Source: Acidimicrobiia bacterium (GTDB lineage: Bacteria > Actinomycetota > Acidimicrobiia > Acidimicrobiales > Aldehydirespiratoraceae). Taken from it: DNA of 33,225 nucleotides. A program made the position numbers and the translations under genes. Positions 16,551-24,377 of the stretch are shown here, in pieces (the first letter of the stretch is position 1; each line of letters begins with the position of its first letter). The DNA is taken from the NCBI GenBank assembly GCA_030432715.1, contig JAUIML010000013.1, forward strand, positions 1-33,225, in the 5' to 3' direction. The notes under the pieces are model-generated. The model made no database searches and was not told the origin of the DNA. It was given only the letters and a program-made list of their open reading frames with translations.

Positions 16551-17060
16551 TCAGCCGGCGCCGGTGACGAAGGGGGCGGTGGTGCCGGCGAGATCCATCG
16601 GCGCCATCTCGAGCTTGCGGTGGTCCCACGAGCGGACCCGCTCGACCTCGAGCTTCACCGCCACCCGCTTCTGCAGCATGATCTCGACGAAGGGCTTCAT
16701 CTCTTCGCTGTAGGGGCCGTTGTAGCGTTCGAACACGTTGACACCCATGCGCCAGATCTCGTCGGGGTCCTCGATGATCACCCCGCGACCCTCGAGGGCC
16801 ACACCCCGGAGCTGGTCGTAGGTGAGACCGTCCTCGATCATCACCGAGAGGCGGTCGTTGCGGCGGAGGTTGACGACCTTCTGGGCCTTCGCCTTCGTCT
16901 CGAACCAGATGGTCCCGTCGAGCCAGGCGTACCACATGGCCACGAGATGGGGCGCGCCGTTGGCACCGACGGTGGCCATCGTCGCAGTCCGGCTCTGCTC
17001 GATGAAGACGTCGATCTCCTCGTCGGTCATCGTGATCTGCGAGCGCTGGTTCTGTCCCAC
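16551..17060 (-). CDS. PPOX-class flavin/F420-binding family protein
   Basis: The product is 169 aa with a split-barrel pyridoxamine-phosphate-oxidase-like fold. The pattern TATMATVGANGAPHLVAMWYAWLDGTIWF, seen here as ATVGANGAPHLVAMWY, then TKAKAQKVVNLRRNDRLSVMIEDG and GVALEGRGVIIEDPDE, is that of actinobacterial F420-dependent or flavin-binding members. The reaction is probably reduction of an unsaturated small molecule, but members vary widely. The GTG at 17060 follows aggag with 6-nt spacing; Met11 is an alternative. Confidence 0.82.
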   Translation of the reverse strand: MGQNQRSQITMTDEEIDVFIEQSRTATMATVGANGAPHLVAMWYAWLDGTIWFETKAKAQKVVNLRRNDRLSVMIEDGLTYDQLRGVALEGRGVIIEDPDEIWRMGVNVFERYNGPYSEEMKPFVEIMLQKRVAVKLEVERVRSWDHRKLEMAPMDLAGTTAPFVTGAG

Positions 17061-17147
17061 AACGGGCTCCTGTCGGTTGTTTCGATTCGGCCGCGTGACA
17101 CTACCCCCAGTGCCGATGCCGGCCCCAGTGCCGCCCGCGTGACCGGG

Positions 17148-18059
17148 TCAGTCGCCGACCGGCACCCCGCCGACCGCACGCGGATCGGCGAGTTGCACCG
17201 GCGGGGCCGTGCGCCAGTCGAGGGCCCCGTCGTCGGGGGTGGCGACCCAACGCTTCTGGGGGCCGTCGGTGCGGGTCGCCCAGTGTGAGTGGTTGAGCTG
17301 ATGGAGGTGGAAGCAGCCCTGGAGGGCGTTGGTGAAGCCCTGGTTGTCCATGGTCTGATTCACCGACTGCTTGATCAGCAGCGCAGCCATGGTCGGCACC
17401 TGGGCGACCCGGCGGGCGAATTCGACCGTGCGCTCCGCGAGCTCGTCGGCCGGGAAGATCTTGCTGACCATCCCCAGGGCATGCGCCTCCTCGGCGCCGA
17501 TCGCATCGCCGGTGAGCAGCAGCTCCTTCGTCTTGCGAGGACCGAATTCCCACGGGTGGGCGAAGTACTCGACGCCCTGCATGCCGAGCCGGGTGCCCAC
17601 CACGTCGGCGAAGGTGGCGTCGTCGGCGGCGACGATGAGGTCACAGGACCACAGCAGCATCAGGGCTGCGGCGTAGCTGGCACCATGGGCTTGGGCGATG
17701 GTGATCTTGCGCAGGTTCCGCCACCGCAGGGTGTTCTGGAAGAAGTAATGCCATTCCTGGAGCATCAGCCCTTCGCTCCCCTCCCGGGTGCCGCCGTTCA
17801 TCGCCCGGGTCGGGTGGGTGGCGTACTCCTCCATCGCCACCTTCGAGCCCATGTCGTGACCGGCGGAGAACATCGGCCCCTCGCCACCCAGGATGACGAC
17901 CCGCACGTCGTCGTCGGCCTCGGCCCGGCCGAACGCGGCGTCGAGCTCGACGAGCATCCCGCGGTTCTGCGCGTTGCGGGCCTCGGGCCGGTTGAGCATG
18001 ATCCGCACGATCGTGCCGTCGTCGATCTCCTCGTAGGTGATGTAGTCGTAGTCGGCCAT
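17148..18059 (-). CDS. Enoyl-CoA hydratase/isomerase family protein, lacking canonical glutamates
   Basis: The product is 303 aa. The crotonase fold is shown by VRIMLNRPEARNAQNRGM, the oxyanion block FSAGHDMGS and the segment LLWSCDLIVAADDATFAD. Both catalytic glutamates of classical hydratases are missing: the first position lies in YAAALMLLW and the second in VVGTRLGMQG. Similar proteins are common in actinobacterial lipid and steroid gene sets. The start at 18059 has a strong ggaggg 8 nt upstream; an upstream GTG/ATG at 18101 would add 14 residues of doubtful value. Confidence 0.84.
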   Translation of the reverse strand: MADYDYITYEEIDDGTIVRIMLNRPEARNAQNRGMLVELDAAFGRAEADDDVRVVILGGEGPMFSAGHDMGSKVAMEEYATHPTRAMNGGTREGSEGLMLQEWHYFFQNTLRWRNLRKITIAQAHGASYAAALMLLWSCDLIVAADDATFADVVGTRLGMQGVEYFAHPWEFGPRKTKELLLTGDAIGAEEAHALGMVSKIFPADELAERTVEFARRVAQVPTMAALLIKQSVNQTMDNQGFTNALQGCFHLHQLNHSHWATRTDGPQKRWVATPDDGALDWRTAPPVQLADPRAVGGVPVGD

Positions 18060-18177
18060 GGCGGATCCCTCCGGACGCAGTGTGTGGTCCTCGTCGACCA
18101 CAGCTCGGAGCGATACTGCCCCGGAACGTCGCCCATCCGCATCTCCCGGCCGCTGGAGGAGGGCGACGCGCCGTCGC

Positions 18178-18183
18178 TAGGTT
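18178..18183 (+). promoter_or_regulatory. Leaderless -10 (TAGGTT) deciding the start of the PhnD-like gene
   Basis: TAGGTT is followed by gccgtg and a GTG at 18190. Two GTG codons are adjacent (18187 and 18190); the 6-nt rule seen at other genes selects the second. Confidence 0.5.
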
Positions 18184-18189
18184 GCCGTG

Positions 18190-18975
18190 GTGCGATTCGT
18201 CTCCTACATGTCGCCGGGCTTTCCCGAGTCCCTGTTCGAACTCCTCGCGGATCGCATGGGTGCGGAGTTGCATTTCGAGAGGGACACGTCCGGCCCGCCC
18301 GCCGACGTCGACCCTTTCCGGGACGGCACCTTCGACTTCGGTTGGATCTGCTCGACGTCGTTCGTCGACCTGGCCCTCCGGGACCGCGACCCGTCGGTGC
18401 GCTTGGCGGGGGTCGCCTGGGTGCCCGACGACCCCGATGTCGACGGGCGGCCCGTCTACTTCGGGGATCTGGTCGTGACGGCAGACTCCGATGTCCATTC
18501 CCTGGACGATCTCGCCGGCCGCAGCATCGGCTGCAACGACATCGTCAGCCTGAGCGGCCACTACGCCCTGCGCATCGCGATCGAGGAACTGGGCCACGAC
18601 TCCGACAGCTTCGCGGATCTGGTCTTCACCGGTGGCCACCACAACTCGCTCGATGCGCTCCTGGCCGGCGATGTCGACGCGTGTGTGGTCGATTCGGTCG
18701 TTCGGATCGGCCGCGCCCGCCACGATGCTGCGGTCGATCGACTCCGGGTCGTGGACCGACTCGGACCGTGGCCCGTACAACCACTCGTCGCCCGCCACGA
18801 CCTCGATCCCGCGCTGGTCGAGACGGTTCGCCGGAGGCTCCTCGCGGCGAATGACGACCCCGAGCTCGTCGGCGCACTGGGTGATGCCGCGCTGACCCGC
18901 CTCGTACCCGTCGACCACACCCACTACACGCCGGTGCGGGACGCGCTGCGGCGCAGTGGGCTGCAGTTCATGTGA
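18190..18975 (+). CDS. PhnD-like (phosphate/phosphonate) substrate-binding domain protein
   Basis: The product is 261 aa with a periplasmic-binding-protein fold of the PhnD type: a lobe-1 strand RFVSYMSPGFPESLF, DFGWICSTSFVDL, DLVVTADSDVHSLDDLAGRSIG, then DALLAGDVDACVVDS and a C-terminal segment with LRRSGLQF. It has no signal peptide or lipobox, and no permease or ATPase genes lie nearby, so it is not an ordinary ABC-transporter component. It could be a cytosolic sensor or an enzyme-like relative. It faces a secreted 5'-nucleotidase gene across a hairpin, which hints at organophosphate use (inference). Confidence 0.74.
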   Translation: MRFVSYMSPGFPESLFELLADRMGAELHFERDTSGPPADVDPFRDGTFDFGWICSTSFVDLALRDRDPSVRLAGVAWVPDDPDVDGRPVYFGDLVVTADSDVHSLDDLAGRSIGCNDIVSLSGHYALRIAIEELGHDSDSFADLVFTGGHHNSLDALLAGDVDACVVDSVVRIGRARHDAAVDRLRVVDRLGPWPVQPLVARHDLDPALVETVRRRLLAANDDPELVGALGDAALTRLVPVDHTHYTPVRDALRRSGLQFM

Positions 18976-18995
18976 AAGGGCGTGAACCCGCGCCG

Positions 18996-19025
18996 CGCCG
19001 GTCGACGCCGGAGCGTCGACCGGCG
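18996..19025. terminator. Strong hairpin between convergent genes
   Basis: The arms at 18996-19008 and 19013-19025 are 13-bp perfect complements (cgccggtcgacgc) with a 4-nt loop, cgga. The hairpin sits midway between stops at 18975 and 19031. It is a probable bidirectional terminator with no U-tract. Confidence 0.7.
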
Positions 19026-19030
19026 GGCAC

Positions 19031-21388
19031 TCAGGTCGGGATGGGCACGTAGCTCTTGGTCGAGAAGTCGCTCGGCCGCTCGACCGGGCTCTCGTCGATC
19101 AGCCAGTCGATCCACGACTGGGCGTAGTCGAGGAAGGTGTCGACGCTGCGGCCGTCGGCGACGACATCGGCCATCACGGTGTAACCATCGCCACCCCCGG
19201 CCATGAAGCTGTTGGCGACGACGACATATGTCGCCCCGAGATCGATGGCCGTCCATGTGCCCGACCCCTTCGGTTTCACCTCGATGTTCGAGAAGCGGCT
19301 GCCGAAGTCCTCCGTGATGTCGACGTCCCAACGGATGCCGGCGCCATAGGGGTAGGCGCCGCTCGAGCCGCCGTTGTCGACCACGTTGCCGAGACCCTGC
19401 TCGAGGGCGAGGACGATCTCCGCGCCCGTCATCTCCAGCTCGAAGAGCGTGTTGGCGAACGGCAGGAGCTCGTAGGCGTCGGCGATCGTGATGTCACCCG
19501 TCGGGATGTCGATGCGGACGCCGCCGGAGTTCTGCAGGGCGATGTCGGCCCGGAAGGCTCGGTCCAGGACGGCATCGGTCACCTGCTGCTGGATGTGGCC
19601 GCCCTGGGGCACCTCGGCCGGGGTACACAGCGAGCTGCGACCGGGGTTCTGGAACGCACCGGCACCCTCGTCCTGGTAGGGGAACCGGGCCAGGCACAGG
19701 TCCTCGGTCGTCGAACCGATCACCTGCTGGCTCAGGACGTCGACCTCGGCCGCGAACCCGGCGAGGGTCGCCACGGCCGCTGCGTCGGTGGACCACTGCA
19801 TCTGGTTGGCGGCCGCGAGGGCGGCGTCGACGTCGGCCTGGGTGGCATCGGTCGAGTCGCCGTCGTCGTCGAAGTCCAGGACATCGCCGAACATCAGGTA
19901 GGCGTGGCCACCACATCCGGTCACGTTGCCGTCGTCGTCGAAGTGCACGTTGAGGGCGCCGACGGCCTTGCTGTACTCCCACGCCTGCACGACACACGTG
20001 GTGTTGCCGCCCATGTCGGTGGTGACGGTCGGGTAATCACCGGTCCCGGAGATCCCGAGATCGCTGTAGTCGCCGACGAGGGTGTGGCTGTCGCCACCGA
20101 CGATGAAGTCGACACCGTCGACCATCGAGGCGAGGTCGAGGTCGTTCTGGTACCCCTGATGGGTCACGAGCCCGATCTTGTCGTAGCCCTTGGCCGTCAA
20201 CTCGTCGATCATCGCTTGCGCCGTCGCGACCTCGTCGAGGAACACCGTGGAGTCGAGCGGCTGCGACGACACTTGGGTCTTCTGCTTGATGTCGATGCCC
20301 ACGAAGGCGACGGCGTCGTCGCCGAACTGTTCGATGTGGTACGGCTGGATGTAGTCGTCGCTGACCGGCCCCGGAGCGAGCGGGGTGCCGGCCGCCGGGC
20401 GGATGTTGGCCGCGAGCGCCGGTGTGTCACATGTGGGGTCGGCGTTCAGGAAGTCGAGGAACGTGACGAGGCCGGCATCACCCGCATCGAACTCGTGGTT
20501 GCCGAGGGCGAACATGTCGAAGCAGACCTCGTTCATCATCGCCGCATCGGCCTCGCCCTCGAACAGCGTGTAGAAGAGCGTGCCGGTGATCGCGTCGCCG
20601 GCGTGGACGGTCACCTGGTTCTCTCCGGCGTTCTCGTCGCGGAGATAGTCGATCGCCTCGACGACCCGAGAGAAGTCGCCGAGCTCGATCTCGACCTCCC
20701 CGGTCCCCACGTCGATCCCGATGTCGTCGACCTCGAGGTGCGAATGATGGTCGTTGACGTGGAAGACATTCAGGGAGAAGACCGGCGCGCCGTTCTCCCG
20801 CCAGAGGAAGGTGATACCCATGGCCCGGGTGAGGGTGATGTCGGGGCCGAACACCCCGGGCGCGATGCCGGTCGTGAGCCCCTGGGCGAGCAACCAGTCG
20901 ACGGCCTCGGTGTAGTAGAGACCGGCGCCCACGTCGCCGAACCCGGCCGCCGGGTTTCCGGTCGGCGAACCCGCGGCCCGCCAGAGGAGGGTGGCGAACA
21001 TCGCTCGGGTCATCGGGAGGTCGGAGCCGAACTGGGTCGAGGAGATGCCGGTCGTGATGCCGGTCGCCTTCGCCCAGTTGACCGCCTCCTCGTAGTAGGA
21101 GCCGGGCACGACATCGGTGAAGCCGGCGTCGGGGCTGCCCGACGGCGAACCGGCTGCCCGCCACAGAAGGGTCATCCCGTCCTTGCGGGTCAGGGTCGCA
21201 TTCGGCGAGAACGTCGTTTCGGATGTGCCTTCGCTGACGTTCGCGGCGAACGCCCAGCTGACGGCGTCGTCGTACCAGGACCCTTCCGGGACGTCGGTCA
21301 GCGAACCGACCGATGCCGACCCCGGGGCCATCGCGAGCCCCATCGCCAGCGTCAGTGCGCTGACCACCACGACCACGAGCTTCCTCAT
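19031..21388 (-). CDS. Secreted 5'-nucleotidase/metallophosphoesterase with three N-terminal SLH repeats
   Basis: The product is 785 aa. A signal peptide covers about 1-26 (MRKLVVVVVSALTLAM, then APGSAS). Three S-layer-homology-like repeats follow at about 30-78, 90-138 and 150-198, each ending in a LTR...LLWR/FLWR block. The calcineurin-like domain starts near 206 with metal-ligand motifs NDHHSH (D213, H215), HAGD (D265), LGNHEF (N297, H298), THQGYQND and GGDSHT. The C-terminal 5'-nucleotidase domain has QNSGGVRIDIPTGD and PFANTL. The protein would release phosphate from nucleotides outside the cell while held at the wall by its SLH part. The ATG at 21388 follows aggagg with ~7-nt spacing; an upstream in-frame start at 21466 would hide the signal peptide. 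There is no LPXTG or C-terminal anchor. Confidence 0.9.
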   Translation of the reverse strand: MRKLVVVVVSALTLAMGLAMAPGSASVGSLTDVPEGSWYDDAVSWAFAANVSEGTSETTFSPNATLTRKDGMTLLWRAAGSPSGSPDAGFTDVVPGSYYEEAVNWAKATGITTGISSTQFGSDLPMTRAMFATLLWRAAGSPTGNPAAGFGDVGAGLYYTEAVDWLLAQGLTTGIAPGVFGPDITLTRAMGITFLWRENGAPVFSLNVFHVNDHHSHLEVDDIGIDVGTGEVEIELGDFSRVVEAIDYLRDENAGENQVTVHAGDAITGTLFYTLFEGEADAAMMNEVCFDMFALGNHEFDAGDAGLVTFLDFLNADPTCDTPALAANIRPAAGTPLAPGPVSDDYIQPYHIEQFGDDAVAFVGIDIKQKTQVSSQPLDSTVFLDEVATAQAMIDELTAKGYDKIGLVTHQGYQNDLDLASMVDGVDFIVGGDSHTLVGDYSDLGISGTGDYPTVTTDMGGNTTCVVQAWEYSKAVGALNVHFDDDGNVTGCGGHAYLMFGDVLDFDDDGDSTDATQADVDAALAAANQMQWSTDAAAVATLAGFAAEVDVLSQQVIGSTTEDLCLARFPYQDEGAGAFQNPGRSSLCTPAEVPQGGHIQQQVTDAVLDRAFRADIALQNSGGVRIDIPTGDITIADAYELLPFANTLFELEMTGAEIVLALEQGLGNVVDNGGSSGAYPYGAGIRWDVDITEDFGSRFSNIEVKPKGSGTWTAIDLGATYVVVANSFMAGGGDGYTVMADVVADGRSVDTFLDYAQSWIDWLIDESPVERPSDFSTKSYVPIPT

Positions 21389-21523
21389 CTTCGTCCTCCT
21401 GCCACCCCGCGAGGCGCCCAGTTGTTCAACTGATCCGATACTTGCCGCGGCGAGGACGGCGATCAACCCCTCCGGGTGGTTTCCCGATGAACCCGACCCG
21501 ACCGGGAGGTGAACGTCCGGCGC

Positions 21524-21988
21524 TCACCCGTCAAGCGCGGTCAGCGCCCACCCCAGGTCGACGGTGGTCGGATCGTCCACGCCGACGATCGAGAGGGTCT
21601 CGGGCGTCCACCGGTAGATCGCCACCTGCCCGAACCGCCGGCCCAGGTCGAGGGCGACGTCGAGCTCGATGTCGAGCACGCCGAACCCGGGCTCGGCCAT
21701 CGACCCGTCGGGCGCGCTGCCGACCGTGTCGATGCACGTCTGTCCGGCGAGGGCCCCGTGCAGCTCCCGGTGTCGGACGGCGTTGGCGGCGGCGTCGATC
21801 TCGGCGCCGCCCGGGTTGTGGGCGGTGATGATGTGGACCGGCGACGAGAACGGAAAGCGTCCGAGCGTTCCCGAGGCGACCGGTGCGAGACGGTGGGGTC
21901 CGGTGGGCAGGGCAACACGCACGACGGCACCGGCGAAGCCCTGCCAGAGGGCGTCCACCGGCGGGGGATCACCCACCGACGAGGCCAT
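21524..21988 (-). CDS. DUF3293 family protein
   Basis: The product is 154 aa, cytosolic. It is recognised by VHIITAHNPGGAEID (51-65), the later MAEPGFGVLDI (98-107) and FGQVAIYRW (119-127), the conserved TA.NP, EP.F and GQ.A.YRW elements of DUF3293. Function unknown. It starts 3 nt after the CoA-transferase stop and is probably the last gene of that operon, perhaps by chance of position rather than pathway. Confidence 0.78.
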   Translation of the reverse strand: MASSVGDPPPVDALWQGFAGAVVRVALPTGPHRLAPVASGTLGRFPFSSPVHIITAHNPGGAEIDAAANAVRHRELHGALAGQTCIDTVGSAPDGSMAEPGFGVLDIELDVALDLGRRFGQVAIYRWTPETLSIVGVDDPTTVDLGWALTALDG

Positions 21989-21991
21989 CGG

Positions 21992-23182
21992 TCATGTCAC
22001 CACGGCCTTCTCTCGCAGGGTGGCGATCTCGTCGGCGAGACCGAGCTCGGTGAGTATCTCGTCGGTGTGTTGCCCCAACGACGGGGAGTCGCCGGTGAGG
22101 GTCGCTGGCGTCGCCCCGAACTGGGCGGGATGACGGGGAATCCGGGTGCGGCCGACCACCTCGTGGTCGGCCTCGACGAACAGGCCCATCGCCACCGCGT
22201 GGGCGTCGCGGGTCAGCTGGTCGGGTGTGAGGATCATCGCGAACGGCACCCGCTCTCGTTCGAAGCGCACAGTGGCCTCCTCCATGGTGAGGTTCGCGGC
22301 CATCGCGTAGACCATGTCCATCACCGGGGCGAGCACGTCGCGGTTCTTGATGCGTTCGCCGACGGTGGCGATGCGCGGGTCGTCCCACCCCTCGACGTCG
22401 AGCGCCTTGCACATGCCGGCGAAGTCGTGGTCGGAGGTCGGCGTCACGATGCCCCAGCCGTCGCTGAAGGCCATCGGCTGGAAGCCGGCGACGAAGCTCG
22501 ACGGCTGCGACCCGTCGGCGTCGAGCATCACTTCGTTGCCGGCCGCATCGGCCCACAGGAACGAGACGACGGCGTCGGCCATCGACAGCTTCACGTGTTG
22601 GCCACCGCGCCCCTGTTCGCGAGCGAACAACGCCGCGGTGATGGCCTGGGTGGCGAAGAGCGCCGTCACCTTGTCGGCCACCGTCTGGCGCAGGAAGGTC
22701 GGCACCCCGTCGTCGGGGTCGGCCTGGTTGGCGGCGATGCCTCCGTAGGCCTGCATCACCGTGTCGTACACACTGCGGTCGCGATAGGGACCGACGTCGC
22801 CGAAGCCGGAGAGCGACGCGTAGACGAGGTCGGGATTCTCGGCGGTCAGCGCGTCGTAGCCGAGGCCCAGACGATCCATGACGCCGGGCCGGAAGTTCTC
22901 GACCACCACGTCGACCTCGGCGGCGAGGCGCCGGGCGATGTCGACGCCCTCGGGGGTCTGCAGGTCGAGGGCGATCGAGCGCTTGCCCCGGTTGCACACG
23001 AGATACAGCGCACTCATCCCGTTGACCATCACCCCGACATAGCGGGCGATGTCACCGATTCCCGGCCGTTCGATCTTGATCACGTCGGCACCCTGGTCGG
23101 CGAGCAGGGAAGCGGCGTAGGGGCCGGTGAGGGCGATGGAGAAGTCGAGCACTTTGAGGCCCTGCATCGGTCCTTCGTTCAT
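21992..23182 (-). CDS. CaiB/BaiF (family III) CoA-transferase
   Basis: The product is 396 aa. Family blocks are LKVLDFSIALTGPYAASLLADQ, here LKVLDFSIALTGPYAA, GADVIKIERPG, NRGKRSIALDL, VENFRPGVMDRLGLGYD and LSGFGDVGPY. D170 (QTVADKVTA) is the expected nucleophile, at the same position as in the paralogue at 4362. The ATG at 23182 has gaggaga just upstream, overlapping the stop of the preceding crotonase gene; the much longer open frame to 23677 is the shadow of that crotonase. Pairing with a crotonase suggests both act on one carboxylic acid CoA ester (activation, then modification); the acid is unknown. Confidence 0.9.
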   Translation of the reverse strand: MNEGPMQGLKVLDFSIALTGPYAASLLADQGADVIKIERPGIGDIARYVGVMVNGMSALYLVCNRGKRSIALDLQTPEGVDIARRLAAEVDVVVENFRPGVMDRLGLGYDALTAENPDLVYASLSGFGDVGPYRDRSVYDTVMQAYGGIAANQADPDDGVPTFLRQTVADKVTALFATQAITAALFAREQGRGGQHVKLSMADAVVSFLWADAAGNEVMLDADGSQPSSFVAGFQPMAFSDGWGIVTPTSDHDFAGMCKALDVEGWDDPRIATVGERIKNRDVLAPVMDMVYAMAANLTMEEATVRFERERVPFAMILTPDQLTRDAHAVAMGLFVEADHEVVGRTRIPRHPAQFGATPATLTGDSPSLGQHTDEILTELGLADEIATLREKAVVT

Positions 23183-23192
23183 GTTCGTCTCC

Positions 23193-24014
23193 TCAGTCCT
23201 GGAAGACCGGCGGGCGGCCTTCCTTGCGGGCTCGAACGGCTTCCTGGAAGTTCTCGGTGGTGAGCCGCACGTAGAGCTGGGTGTGGGTCTCCATCTCGAT
23301 CGCGGCGCGGAGACTGCCCATCTCGAGCCCGGCCCACATCGTCCGCTTCGTGAGCTGGGTGCCGTGGGTGCTCCACCCGTTGATCTGGTCGGCGAGGTCG
23401 AGCGCCTCGGTGAGGAGGTCCTCGTCGGGTACGACCCGGGAGACCAGGCCGATGTTGGCGGCCTCGTAGGCATCGACGTCGCGACCGGAGAGCATGATCT
23501 CCATCGCCCGCGACGACCCGATGGCCCGCGGCAGCAGGAAGCTGAGCCCGAGCTCGGTTGCCGTGAGCCCGTTGTTGATGCCGGCGGCGCGGAAGTAGGC
23601 CGACTCACCGGCGAGCCGGATGTCGGCGCCGAGCGTGAGGCACATGCCGCCACCGATGGCCGCCCCGTTGATCGCACAGATCACCGGCTGCGGCATGCGC
23701 TGCATGGCGGGCACGAGATCGGCCAGCACCGACATCGCCTTGCTCGCGATGCGGGTGAGGGTCATGCCCTCGATGTTGGGCGGCGGCCCCCCGTCGTCGC
23801 TCGTGTCGGCGCCGGAACAGAACCCGCGCCCGGCACCCGTCAGGATCACGGTGTGGGTGTCGTTGTCCTCGGCCACCTCCTCGAACGCCTCGTGGAGCGG
23901 CACCATCAGCCGGAACGCCATCGAGTTCATCCGTTCGGGGCAGTTCAGCGTGATCACCGTCGTGTGGGGACGGGGTTTGTCGATGAGAACGAGGTCGGTT
24001 CGTGCGTCAGTCAT
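23193..24014 (-). CDS. Enoyl-CoA hydratase/isomerase family protein
   Basis: The product is 273 aa. Landmarks are TVITLNCPERMNSMAFRLM, the oxyanion block FCSGADTSD, INGAAIGGGMCLTLGADIRLA and GLTATELGLSFLLPRAIGSS. The first catalytic Glu is replaced by Met (GGGMCL), while a glutamate is kept at TELGLS, a layout common in isomerase-type and many uncharacterised actinobacterial crotonases. The ATG at 24014 lies 10 nt after TATTGT, so the leader is at most a few nucleotides. It leads the crotonase, CoA-transferase, DUF3293 operon. Confidence 0.87.
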   Translation of the reverse strand: MTDARTDLVLIDKPRPHTTVITLNCPERMNSMAFRLMVPLHEAFEEVAEDNDTHTVILTGAGRGFCSGADTSDDGGPPPNIEGMTLTRIASKAMSVLADLVPAMQRMPQPVICAINGAAIGGGMCLTLGADIRLAGESAYFRAAGINNGLTATELGLSFLLPRAIGSSRAMEIMLSGRDVDAYEAANIGLVSRVVPDEDLLTEALDLADQINGWSTHGTQLTKRTMWAGLEMGSLRAAIEMETHTQLYVRLTTENFQEAVRARKEGRPPVFQD

Positions 24015-24024
24015 GTTGTGACGC

Positions 24025-24030
24025 ACAATA
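24025..24030 (-). promoter_or_regulatory. -10 (TATTGT) for the crotonase operon
   Basis: On the minus strand TATTGT is followed by 10 nt and the ATG at 24014, giving a leader of about 3-4 nt. No ribosome-binding site is present. Confidence 0.4.
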
Positions 24031-24082
24031 GGGGTGTGGACGGTTTCCGCCCAGCCGCCGGCCGCCATGACGGAGCGGCTCC

Positions 24083-24313
24083 GTGAGCTCCACCGATTCG
24101 GCCGGACCGTGGACCGGCGCCGAGGCGGACGACGCCACCGGCGACCCGAACGACCGGGTCCACCACCACGCCCGCATCGACGACGCCCGGCCGACCCCGG
24201 CCGACGGCACCTACACCACCTTGTGCGGGCTGAAGATCCGTCCGCGGCCCGAGGCGGCGCGACTCCCCTGCTGTCCGATGTGTGCGCTGACGATGGGCGC
24301 ACCCTGTCGTTGA
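24083..24313 (+). CDS. Small cysteine-rich protein, possible zinc-binding
   Basis: The reading frame encodes 76 aa from a GTG. The C-terminal half has YTTLCGLKIRPRP followed by LPCCPMCALTMGAPC, a Cys...CysxxCys arrangement seen in short actinobacterial zinc-ribbon-like proteins (DUF3039-like pattern, from memory). The N-terminal half is Asp/Thr rich and featureless. No ribosome-binding site or -10 was seen, so the start is uncertain. Its stop codon lies in the first unit of a 17-bp tandem repeat. Function unknown. Confidence 0.5.
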   Translation: MSSTDSAGPWTGAEADDATGDPNDRVHHHARIDDARPTPADGTYTTLCGLKIRPRPEAARLPCCPMCALTMGAPCR

Positions 24314-24364
24314 GCGCGCCCTGTCGTTGAGTGCGCCCTGTCATTAAGGGCGCCCTGTCGCTGA
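24297..24364. repeat. Four tandem copies of a 17-bp unit
   Basis: The units begin at 24297, 24314, 24331 and 24348 and follow the pattern gcgcgccctgtcgttga with a few substitutions. Across units 3 and 4, gcgccc (24333-24338) and gggcgc (24348-24353) can form a hairpin with a 9-nt loop. The array fills the space between the convergent stops at 24313 and 24378 and may act as terminator. Confidence 0.8.
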
Positions 24365-24377
24365 AGCCGCAGCCGGG

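Noticed and set aside
18187-18189. GTG 18187 as start of the PhnD-like gene
   Set aside because: The neighbouring GTG at 18190 matches the 6-nt spacing from TAGGTT found at other genes; the difference is one residue.
19595-21433. A 612-codon plus-strand frame opposite the nucleotidase
   Set aside because: The composition is Gly/Arg/Val/Asp-rich without motifs, and the minus-strand gene has clear domains.
23183-23677. N-terminal extension of the CoA-transferase to 561 aa
   Set aside because: The extra 165 residues are Ser/Arg/Pro-rich and antiparallel-frame shadow of the crotonase; the ATG at 23182 has its own ribosome-binding site and matches family length.
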